From the IMG/VR virus record IMGVR_UViG_3300042375_000231, positions 1-35,769 of that record: DNA of 35,769 nt, one strand, 5' to 3'. Source of the stretch: a virus. The position numbers and the translations under genes are program-made. The notes beneath the pieces were generated by a model. The model searched no databases and had not been told where the DNA came from. It saw only the letters and a list, made by a program, of their open reading frames with translations. Each line of letters begins with the position of its first letter. Positions within the stretch are counted from its first letter, which is position 1. Shown here piece by piece: positions 20,301-25,322 of the stretch.

Positions 20301-20776
20301 TATTCATTTCTATATATACAAGATAGATCAGGATATCTCTCGAACATCACTTCGTGTGTAAGATCTGGTTGGTAGTGAGTCTCATGAATATTACCTTCAT
20401 GTTCTCCCTGTTCCATTTCATATGGTATAGCTACCAAACATTCTTTCTTAGCAGTTACAATATCTCTGATTAACTCCTTTGCATAGTTTGTAGGAATATG
20501 TTCTAACACATCTCCTAGAATAATGAAGTCATAATCATTGATATCAAATGTAATAATGCTTCCTATAAAGACATTATCATATTTATCTCTGAGTTCATAC
20601 TTATCTATGTATGGTTCATAGATTTCTACAGCATCCATTCTATATCCTAATGAACGCAATAGATTTGAATAGGTCCCTATTCCTGGGCCTACATCTAGTA
20701 TTCTTTTACTAGTTGGAACGTTTTGTACGAACCATTCTTTTACTTCTTCTTTGAAGTAGGTAAAACTATAAGGCAT
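17336..20776 (-). CDS. Methyltransferase-glycosyltransferase fusion with TibC/Aah-like O-heptosyltransferase domain
   Basis: 1146 residues from the ATG at 20776 (a TTG seven codons upstream is possible but less likely). Four parts are visible. (1) Residues 20-110: class I methyltransferase, DVGPGIG at 28-34 and later LGDVLEHIP. (2) About 173-430: GT-A-like domain starting MYVLYATASYY, with the DxD motif Asp266-Ser-Asp268. (3) About 452-780: GT4 domain, with LAPHLSTGG and the E-x7-E motif Glu709/Glu717. (4) About 865-1146: GT9-like domain with SLGD (Asp886), IGLSSGLSWLAWAL and a four-Cys finger Cys1097, Cys1100, Cys1116, Cys1128 (CHGC, WCP, FEC). Part 4 matches the bacterial autotransporter O-heptosyltransferases TibC/Aah, whose iron finger has the same CxxC-x15-C start as I recall it; these enzymes glycosylate serines of repetitive surface proteins. 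The gene runs convergent to the fibre genes. The substrate is inferred: Ser/Thr repeats of the fibre or linkers. Confidence 0.82.
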   Translation of the reverse strand: MPYSFTYFKEEVKEWFVQNVPTSKRILDVGPGIGTYSNLLRSLGYRMDAVEIYEPYIDKYELRDKYDNVFIGSIITFDINDYDFIILGDVLEHIPTNYAKELIRDIVTAKKECLVAIPYEMEQGEHEGNIHETHYQPDLTHEVMFERYPDLSCIYRNEYYGYYTYTHIKEEKMYVLYATASYYDVVCMAVKSLNKVSDIPVLVYMLDDYREVPGAYTVWWKCDIEDLPKGTYIDRNKSDVYKLLIQRPLIVKDALERFAKTICYVDSDSIATKYVDRIFNYYPKDSKYPYFTEGIYDYLHNNGRGGAESVQDLSTTLEHPACELFGVNQYIRNRYRQTGYFVAGQNTIPFLDEWSWMCNHPEVLKNPQYYAPYHEETIVNVLLWKYKCLKGLPYIYTNASYDKLDRIYNEDNWGKHVESWFKLPETEQDLLFLHGEKHPVIMSKMISKMSKRLRIMFLAPHLSTGGMPQFLLKRIETLKDYTDVEIFVVEYQCHSLDFVVQRDQIMDIVPVHTLYEDKMELFTIIDHFKPDVIHIDEMSERLDREMIVSLYNHNRSYRIIETCHDVSFVPETKMFTPDAYAFCSSYHLDTFANLDGYKQVVEYPIDYNPINDIQKVGGQIALGMDRSKKHVVNIGLWTRGKNQGEGLEVARQMPDVHFHFVGNQAGNFKDYWEPLMKDVPENVTIWGERNDADVFMKAADLFMFNSTWECNPLVLREAISYGKPILARNLPQYKDMFTKYITNLNPIMIVPQITSILATPVNYPIPIDNPSIFFAKNNLNLYKHAMSVIPHKNIVNDYNIIQHFVGQPFLEITGTSTSDFRVEFYDGEQLVHSDAIKCNHWIKLAREYYTQWRTVVYKDGEKVYDKLLDLEGKRVYIAFESSSLGDTIAWMPYVLDFKVKHRCDVIVSTFKNFLFESAYPELEFVDPGTNVTNIYAMYKIGWFYNVNREPELPNTIPLQQTATNILGLPYEEVKPRIVNSRVCLTLKQVAIATNSTAGCKFWTREAWQEVINYLHGEGYKVINTSLEKNPFDNCQGLLDNSMTNTMTTIYNSRFFIGLSSGLSWLAWALDVPVIMIANFTDANHEFECHRPVNTNVCHGCWNDPQYTFDKGDWDWCPVFKGTERQFECQKSITPNMVIEQIKKLLK

Positions 20777-20780
20777 GGTA

Positions 20781-20802
20781 TTTGATTTTGAAATCAAAGG
20801 TA
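20781..20802 (-). promoter_or_regulatory. Palindrome and weak promoter element before glycosyltransferase gene
   Basis: TTTGATTT and AAATCAAA (20781-20788 and 20791-20798) form an 8-bp inverted repeat with a 2-nt spacer, only 4 nt upstream of the ATG at 20776. Overlapping it on the minus strand is TACCTTTG (20802-20795), a TAnnTTTG match, but with no upstream TTG at the right distance. It could be an operator or a short hairpin over the translation start. Confidence 0.35.
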
Positions 20803-20854
20803 TAAAAAATATATTTATATTATGCTATATTATGTTGGAAATATATTTTCAGTC

Positions 20855-20886
20855 TTTCATTATTCCAAATATAAATTTTATATTTG
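20855..20886 (+). promoter_or_regulatory. Probable promoter of lysis cassette
   Basis: TATATTTG at 20879-20886 fits TAnnTTTG; 20 nt upstream is TTTC (20855-20858), a one-base variant of the usual TTTG. It sits in the 181-nt divergent gap before the first gene of the lysis cassette and would give a leader of about 65 nt. The rest of that gap is AT-rich with no ORF. Confidence 0.45.
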
Positions 20887-20957
20887 TACGTAAATAGTTA
20901 TACCCTATTGAATTTTTAAAACTTCCTGTATGTTATAAAAATATCCTTAAAATTATT

Positions 20958-21275
20958 ATGGAAAACGCATTTGAATCACAAGTGGAAAGAGAATTAAAAA
21001 GTATGGATCAAAGACTTTACGATCTAGAGGAGAAGATGACTTCTATAGATAGCAAATTAACGCAAGTGGTAGATGCAATATTAGGAAATGCACTAACAAA
21101 AACTGGTGGATTTGTTGCAGACATTGCTGAGCTTAAAGAACGAATCAAAGATTTAGAAAGTAAGCTTCAGAAACAAGAAGAGTTTAAGAAAAGATTTACC
21201 TGGACTGTAGGTATAATCATAGGACTTGGTGTCTTATTACAATACGCATCTACACTATATAGAAATATTAAGTAA
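20958..21275 (+). CDS. Coiled-coil protein with C-terminal membrane segment, holin-like
   Basis: 105 residues. The first 80 are charged heptad-like helix (ERELKSMDQRLYDLEEKM ... AELKERIKDLESKL). A single hydrophobic segment follows (WTVGIIIGLGVLLQYA, about 82-98), then a short basic tail. This layout, a long coiled coil and one C-terminal membrane anchor, is that of XhlA-type phage proteins that work with holins. It opens a tight operon with a second membrane protein (1-nt TAATG overlap), an L,D-transpeptidase-like protein and spanin-like genes. The role in lysis is inferred from context. Confidence 0.55.
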   Translation: MENAFESQVERELKSMDQRLYDLEEKMTSIDSKLTQVVDAILGNALTKTGGFVADIAELKERIKDLESKLQKQEEFKKRFTWTVGIIIGLGVLLQYASTLYRNIK

Positions 21276-21478
21276 TGAGTACAAAAGAGAAGATAGATTT
21301 TTATTTAAACAAATGGGTGAGCAGAAAGCTTACTGTATTTGTTGTAGGTTCTGTTGGTCTTTTCTCTGGAAATTTAACATCATCTGATTGGGTTATTATT
21401 GCAACAGCATATATAACTATAGAAGGAATAACAACTATTGTAGAAAAATTAATGAAAGCTAAAGGAGGTATATTATGA
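21275..21478 (+). CDS. Small membrane protein, probable holin
   Basis: 67 residues with a basic N-terminus and two hydrophobic segments (about 18-34, LTVFVVGSVGLFSG, and 38-56, DWVIIATAYITIEGITTIV), ending in a basic tail. Size, two-membrane-segment layout and position directly before the DUF5675 gene fit a holin that permeabilises the inner membrane. It starts on the last base of the upstream stop (TAATG) and its own end overlaps the next ATG by 4 nt (ATGA). Confidence 0.55.
   Translation: MSTKEKIDFYLNKWVSRKLTVFVVGSVGLFSGNLTSSDWVIIATAYITIEGITTIVEKLMKAKGGIL
21461..21468 (+). promoter_or_regulatory. Unusually strong Shine-Dalgarno sequence
   Basis: AAAGGAGG lies 6 nt before the ATG at 21475. 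It is the only clear Shine-Dalgarno sequence I found ahead of a gene in the window. It falls within Lys-Gly-Gly codons of the preceding gene, so chance is possible. Confidence 0.5.
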
Positions 21479-21870
21479 TCTTAGAATTAAAAAGAAAGAT
21501 ATTTACAGATGACTCTACAATAGGAGAACTTTCTATTGATGGAGAATTTGTATGTTTTACATTAGAGGATAAAGTAAGAGATGTAAAAATAAAAGCTATT
21601 ACAGCTATTCCTTATGGAAAGTATGAAGTGATTATAAACTTCTCAAATCGCTTCCAAAAATACATGCCTCTACTTCTTAAGGTACCTAACTATGAAGGAG
21701 TAAGAATTCACCCAGGAAATAAATCTGGTGACACAGAAGGCTGTATACTTGTAGGAAGTTCTAAGTCATTAAACTTTATTGGTGGCTCAAGAGTTACATA
21801 TGCTAGCTTGTTTGCAAGAATGAAGAAGGTAGAAAAGAAAGAGAAAATATTTATCAATATAACCAAATGA
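21475..21870 (+). CDS. DUF5675 family protein, L,D-transpeptidase-like, lysis cassette
   Basis: 131 residues, beta-rich. IPYGKYEV is followed by RIHPGNKSGDTEGCILVG with His79 and Cys90. That His ... Gly-Cys pattern resembles the catalytic signature of YkuD L,D-transpeptidases (H-G ... S-x-G-C) and is typical of DUF5675 proteins from phages. No signal peptide. Its place between the holin-like and spanin-like genes, with ATGA overlaps at both ends, suggests an action on host peptidoglycan, possibly as the endolysin since no other lysin is visible here. The family is fairly sure; the enzymatic activity is inferred. Confidence 0.65.
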   Translation: MILELKRKIFTDDSTIGELSIDGEFVCFTLEDKVRDVKIKAITAIPYGKYEVIINFSNRFQKYMPLLLKVPNYEGVRIHPGNKSGDTEGCILVGSSKSLNFIGGSRVTYASLFARMKKVEKKEKIFINITK

Positions 21871-22199
21871 TACTATTAAATAGGTTACTTGATAGTCTTG
21901 AAAAACAATGGTTAGCAATAATTGTTGCTGCGTTGTGGTTATTCACTTACACTGCATCTCAAGAAAAGAATAATGCATTGCTTGAACAAACTAAATATTT
22001 AGAAGTTAAAGTGATTGAGCTTGAGAAGAAAGACGTTGAATCTGCTAAGGTGATTGATAGCTTATCTAAAGTGGACACAGTTATTGTCAATAGAATTAAA
22101 ACCATTAAACAAAAAGAATATGTACAAATTAGGATTATTGATAGCTTGCCTGTTAGTGGGCTTCAAAAGTACTTCACAGATCGTTACTCAGAAAAATGA
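21867..22199 (+). CDS. Probable inner-membrane spanin (Rz-like)
   Basis: 110 residues: a short N-terminal cytoplasmic part, one membrane segment at about 14-30 (QWLAIIVAALWLFTYTA), then a long periplasmic coiled coil (LLEQTKYLEVKVIELEKK ...). This is the layout of an i-spanin, which joins with an outer-membrane partner to disrupt the outer membrane at lysis. The gene overlaps the preceding stop by 4 nt, and its last 80 nt contain the start of the next gene in another frame, the hallmark of Rz/Rz1 pairs. Confidence 0.6.
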   Translation: MILLNRLLDSLEKQWLAIIVAALWLFTYTASQEKNNALLEQTKYLEVKVIELEKKDVESAKVIDSLSKVDTVIVNRIKTIKQKEYVQIRIIDSLPVSGLQKYFTDRYSEK

Positions 22200-22596
22200 T
22201 TCTGTCGTTACCCTTAGTGAAACTGTTTCTAGGAAGGTTGTTTCTGATCTTGTACGTTATGATTTTGCTAAGAATATTCTCAAAGAGCAAGAGATAAGAA
22301 TCAAAAACTTTCAGAAGAAAGAGATTGAATTCAAAAACAAACTAGATATAAAAGATTCTATCATATTCCATCAGAAGGGCATGATTGATATACAAAAGGA
22401 GATTATCAAGAGTAAGAAACCTTTTGAGATACATGGATATGTTGGTGTTCAATCAACACAGTTCACATTAAGAGAACCTATGTTATATACAAACTTAATG
22501 TTTGAATTCACAAGATTTAGTATAGGAGCACAATACTTTGTACAACCTAGTAACCTACCAGGGTATGGAATCATTCTAGAATATAACTTATTTTAA
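22120..22596 (+). CDS. Secreted coiled-coil protein, possible outer-membrane spanin partner
   Basis: 158 residues from the ATG at 22120; the frame is open from 22054, but only the downstream start gives a clean signal peptide (MYKLGLLIACLLVGFKSTSQ). LIAC looks like a lipobox, but with a very short hydrophobic stretch before it, so cleavage after STS is more likely. A coiled coil (about 50-105) is followed by a beta-rich end (EIHGYVGVQSTQF ... FSIGAQYFVQPSNLPGYG ... YNLF) resembling outer-membrane strands. The start lies inside the i-spanin-like gene in another frame. The C-terminal beta region is unusual for Rz1-like proteins, so this could be a new kind of outer-membrane partner. Confidence 0.5.
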   Translation: MYKLGLLIACLLVGFKSTSQIVTQKNDSVVTLSETVSRKVVSDLVRYDFAKNILKEQEIRIKNFQKKEIEFKNKLDIKDSIIFHQKGMIDIQKEIIKSKKPFEIHGYVGVQSTQFTLREPMLYTNLMFEFTRFSIGAQYFVQPSNLPGYGIILEYNLF

Positions 22597-22597
22597 C

Positions 22598-22732
22598 ATG
22601 GCAAAACAAACCAACACTTCAGAAAAACGCATTAAAATTAAAGTGAGCAGACCAGGTGTGCACGCTAAAACTAGAACATCTAAACTTAAAACTTCTAAGA
22701 ATTACAAGAAGCTTTATAAAGGACAGGGGTAA
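22598..22732 (+). CDS. Very small basic phage protein, 44 aa
   Basis: ATG at 22598, one base after the preceding stop; stop at 22730-22732, shared with the next ATG (TAATG). The protein starts MAKQTNTSEKRIKIKVSRPG and ends in KNYKKLYKGQG; it is strongly basic and probably largely unstructured. The Lys/Ser/Tyr-rich C-terminus is one I recall from other Bacteroidota phages. Function unknown; nucleic-acid binding is possible from charge alone. Confidence 0.5.
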   Translation: MAKQTNTSEKRIKIKVSRPGVHAKTRTSKLKTSKNYKKLYKGQG

Positions 22733-22881
22733 TGGATTGGGAATTAACATTCGCTCTCTATTGGCCTCACGATAGATTTGCTGTAGGATGGGATATTCTA
22801 CATGCTGATGAAGTATATAATTACAACACATATATATTGTATTTAGGAATACTTACAATAACATTAGACATAAATAATTAA
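22732..22881 (+). CDS. Very small conserved-looking phage protein, 49 aa
   Basis: Starts on the last base of the previous stop (TAATG). The protein starts MDWELTFALYWPHDRFAVGW and ends in a hydrophobic strand-like tail (ILYLGILTITLDINN). The alternating aromatic/hydrophobic pattern suggests a small beta fold rather than a membrane helix. It is the last gene before a terminator, so it belongs to the lysis operon. Function unknown. Confidence 0.5.
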   Translation: MDWELTFALYWPHDRFAVGWDILHADEVYNYNTYILYLGILTITLDINN

Positions 22882-22883
22882 TT

Positions 22884-22909
22884 TAGTTAGACTCGTTCTA
22901 ACTATTTTT
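22884..22909 (+). terminator. Intrinsic terminator of lysis operon
   Basis: TAGTTAGA (22884-22891) and TCTAACTA (22897-22904) form a perfect 8-bp stem with a CTCGT loop, followed by five T residues. It lies 2 nt after the stop of the 49-aa gene. The T tract also forms TATTTTTG, a TAnnTTTG match, but its place in the terminator makes a promoter there doubtful. Confidence 0.7.
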
Positions 22910-22956
22910 GTTATTTTAATTTGGTGAAAAATACTTACTTATAGTAAAAAAATACT

Positions 22957-22964
22957 TATTTTTG
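22957..22964 (+). promoter_or_regulatory. Candidate promoter -7 element of decoration gene region
   Basis: TATTTTTG matches TAnnTTTG, lies 23 nt before the ATG at 22988 and follows a terminator, so a promoter is expected here. No good TTG or TTTG is found 17-23 nt upstream, which keeps confidence low. Confidence 0.38.
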
Positions 22965-22987
22965 TATAATAAATAAAATTTAAAGTC

Positions 22988-23128
22988 ATGGCTATACCAT
23001 CAAGACAGATAGGCTGGGGAACAGAAGAAAATCTGTTGTGGCAAATCTCTAAACAATTAGAGTTACTTATTAATGTAACTGCTAAGAGTTTAAATTCTAC
23101 TACCACTACAACTACTACAACTCCATAA
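22988..23128 (+). CDS. Anchor-only protein of the MAIPSRQIG family, ending in poly-Thr
   Basis: 46 residues. The first 30 (MAIPSRQIG ... NLLWQISKQLE) are the same anchor module that begins the genes at 23141 and 25323. After a short stretch it enters eight Thr residues and stops after one Pro. In the other two genes a payload domain follows the Thr linker; here there is none. It may be a free attachment subunit, a remnant whose payload was lost, or an acceptor for new payloads. The start is fixed by the conserved MAIPSRQIG. Confidence 0.6.
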   Translation: MAIPSRQIGWGTEENLLWQISKQLELLINVTAKSLNSTTTTTTTTP

Positions 23129-23140
23129 TTATTTAAAGAA

Positions 23141-23470
23141 ATGGCAATACCTAGTAGACAGATTGGATGGAGTGGAAGAGCTAACTTGCTTTGGCAAATA
23201 TCTAAACAGTTACAACATTTAACTTGTGTAACTGCTGGTGGATGTGGTACAACAACAACTACTACCACTATAGCTACTTGTGATCGATGGATTTATGATA
23301 TTAGTCTTATTGACCCATCTACTATAGTAACTTTAGAATATACTGAATGTGAAGTGTATATACCTACAATACAAACTCTACCAGCTGAATTCCAACCTAG
23401 CGTTTTTTGTTCTTCAACTGTTCCTATTGTTTCATTAGGAACATTGATACTAGATGGACCTTGTCTATAA
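23141..23470 (+). CDS. MAIPSRQIG-anchored protein with poly-Thr linker and small Cys-rich payload
   Basis: 109 residues. The anchor (1-35, MAIPSRQIGW ... NLLWQISKQL ... GGCG) is followed by seven Thr residues and then a payload of about 65 residues with cysteines (TCDRWIYDISLIDPST, CEVYI, VFCSS, and a final DGPCL). The payload is beta-like and its cysteines may pair, suggesting a secreted or virion-surface location. It is the second of two tandem anchor genes and lies just before a glycosyltransferase gene. Payload not recognised. Confidence 0.6.
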   Translation: MAIPSRQIGWSGRANLLWQISKQLQHLTCVTAGGCGTTTTTTTIATCDRWIYDISLIDPSTIVTLEYTECEVYIPTIQTLPAEFQPSVFCSSTVPIVSLGTLILDGPCL

Positions 23471-23501
23471 TAATAAAATCAAAATTAAAACCAACTACAT
23501 T

Positions 23502-24518
23502 ATGAAAGATTTAAAATTTGTACAAGCTTGCCCTAGCGACGTTTATTACACATGGCAAGTGAACCTTTGGATGGAAAGCCTAAAAGAAATAGGACATTCT
23601 GATAAAGCAATCAATTTGATATTCACTCCTAAAGGAAGAGAGAATAGAAATAAATGGAAACAGATAGAAGACCTATATCCAGAAGGTGAGTTTCATTACT
23701 ACGAGGATGAGGATGATTTAAATCGATTGTTAGGAATTTATATTCCTGTACTTAGACCTTATGTTCTTTGGAAACACTTCAAGAAACACCCAGAGCTAAG
23801 TGAGAAAGCAATCTTCTATTGTGATTCAGATATTCTTTTTATGAAAGATTTCAATGTGGATCAATTTTTGGAAGATGATGTTAACTATCTATCAGATACA
23901 AATAGTTATATAAACGCTAAGTATTTTGATAGTAAAATTAATCAAGTCTTACCAGAGAAACTGGAAGAATATAAAAACAGAGACATCCTTGCAGAAATTG
24001 CAAGTGTTGTAGGAATAAGCAGAGAAGTTTGCGAAGCTAATAATGATCATTCAGGAGGAGCACAATATCTATTAAAGAATGTAGATGGTGACTTCTGGAG
24101 TAAGGTGATGAATGATTGCATTCTTATAAGAAGCTATTTACAAACAGTGAATAGAGAATACTTTAAAGATGAAAATGCTGGATACCAAAGCTGGTGTGCT
24201 GATATGTGGGCTGTTCTTTGGAACATTTGGTTGAGAGACCAAGAAACAAAGGTGGTTCCTGAAATGGCTTTTGCATGGGCTACAGATCCTATCACAAAAC
24301 TTGATACACATACAATCTTTCATAATGCAGGAATAGTTTCTGAAACAGGAAATGGTTACCCAGCTTTCTATAAAGGGAAGTATCACATGGGAACTGATCC
24401 TACAAAAGATCCTAACTTAGAAATGATCATTGATCATGAAGAATCAAAGAAATATTGCACATCTTTTTATGCTACTAAGCTAAAAGAAATAAAAGACAAA
24501 TATAAATTAGACTATTAA
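23502..24518 (+). CDS. Phage glycosyltransferase, GT-A-like with DxD motif
   Basis: 338 residues from the ATG at 23502; an in-frame ATG at 23454 lies inside the previous gene and gives a poor N-terminus (MDLVYNNKIKIKTN). The sequence begins with a GT-A-like strand (KFVQACPSDVYYTW), has RPYVLWKHF and then FYCDSDILF with Asp108-Ser-Asp110, the metal/nucleotide-sugar motif. Later come SGGAQYLLKN, a Trp-rich WCADMWAVLWNIW and HNAG. The family recurs in phages as I recall, and looks distantly like the peptidyl-Ser/hydroxyproline glycosyltransferases of plants. It sits between poly-Thr proteins and overlaps the FISUMP gene by 1 nt (TAATG). The acceptor may be these Ser/Thr-rich proteins; that is inference. 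Confidence 0.65.
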   Translation: MKDLKFVQACPSDVYYTWQVNLWMESLKEIGHSDKAINLIFTPKGRENRNKWKQIEDLYPEGEFHYYEDEDDLNRLLGIYIPVLRPYVLWKHFKKHPELSEKAIFYCDSDILFMKDFNVDQFLEDDVNYLSDTNSYINAKYFDSKINQVLPEKLEEYKNRDILAEIASVVGISREVCEANNDHSGGAQYLLKNVDGDFWSKVMNDCILIRSYLQTVNREYFKDENAGYQSWCADMWAVLWNIWLRDQETKVVPEMAFAWATDPITKLDTHTIFHNAGIVSETGNGYPAFYKGKYHMGTDPTKDPNLEMIIDHEESKKYCTSFYATKLKEIKDKYKLDY

Positions 24519-25312
24519 TGGGAAATTTAAAAGCATATGTCCGCTATGCAAATAATAAAGCAGTAGCAGGAAGCCTTGTTCTTCAAAAACAATCTCCTAA
24601 AGTAGGAGTTTGGGAACAAATACCTTATGACTTATGCTGTGATAATTTATGTCCTCAACCTTCAACGTTTTGTATGGAGAACTGGACATTTGAAAACTTT
24701 GATGGTACAACATATAGAAATGGAGATCCTATTCCACAAGTAACAGATCCTGCAGCTTGGGCTTATTTAAGAACAGGTGCTTGGTGCTATTATAATAACG
24801 ATCCTGCTAATGGTCCTATATATGGTAAACTATATAATCACTATGCTGTAACTGATCCAAGAGGTCTTGCACCTGAAGGATATCGTGTTCCAACTAATGA
24901 TGATTGGGAAGCATTAGCTGAATGTTTAGGTGGTATGGCTATAGCTGGACTTCCTATGAGAATGACAGGAAATTTAACAGATAATACAGGTTATTGGTCA
25001 ACTAATACTGTACCTTTTGTTCCTTTTATAAATGGTACAAATACTAGTGGTTTTTCAGGTATTCCTGGTGGTAGAAAAGATTATTATTGGCAAACTATTC
25101 CAGCACCTGGATGGATAAATTTTGAGTTGATTAATGTAATAGGACAATACTGGAGTGCAACTACTAATACACCAGATAATCCTTTAGATCCTACTCCATT
25201 TGGTCAAGGAGATTCTTATATTTACTCATTAAATACCAATCGTTCCGATTTACTTAAAGTTAATGGATACAATGGGTATGGACTATCAATTCGATTTATA
25301 AAAGACATTTAA
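24518..25312 (+). CDS. Anchor protein with FISUMP (C-type-lectin-like) domain
   Basis: 264 residues. Residues 1-45 are an anchor module (LKAYVRY ... AGSLVLQKQSPKVGVWEQI ... CC) shared with the genes at 29614 and 29796. From about 95 the protein matches the Fib_succ_major/FISUMP domain (PF09603): YGKLYNHYAV, DPRGLAPEGYRVPTNDDWEAL, FSGIPGGRK, QYWSAT and the final YGLSIRFIKDI. This domain has a C-type-lectin-like fold and often serves as a ligand-binding tip; related folds carry the variable residues in diversity-generating retroelement targets. It is translationally coupled to the upstream glycosyltransferase (TAATG). Probable role: receptor binding or virion decoration. Confidence 0.72.
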   Translation: MGNLKAYVRYANNKAVAGSLVLQKQSPKVGVWEQIPYDLCCDNLCPQPSTFCMENWTFENFDGTTYRNGDPIPQVTDPAAWAYLRTGAWCYYNNDPANGPIYGKLYNHYAVTDPRGLAPEGYRVPTNDDWEALAECLGGMAIAGLPMRMTGNLTDNTGYWSTNTVPFVPFINGTNTSGFSGIPGGRKDYYWQTIPAPGWINFELINVIGQYWSATTNTPDNPLDPTPFGQGDSYIYSLNTNRSDLLKVNGYNGYGLSIRFIKDI

Positions 25313-25322
25313 AATATTAATA

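Noticed and set aside
20777-20797. TTG start at 20797 for the glycosyltransferase fusion
   Set aside because: It lies within the palindrome and adds seven unremarkable residues; the ATG at 20776 starts directly before the conserved sequence.
22054-22119. Upstream start at 22054 for the second spanin-like gene
   Set aside because: It would add 22 charged residues before the signal peptide and spoil secretion; the ATG at 22120 gives a normal signal peptide.
22903-22910. Promoter element TATTTTTG right after the lysis operon
   Set aside because: It coincides with the T tract of the terminator and has no good upstream partner.
24518-25312. Diversity-generating retroelement in the window
   Set aside because: No reverse transcriptase ORF and no near-copy of the 3' end of the FISUMP gene was found by eye; kept only as a check on the full genome.
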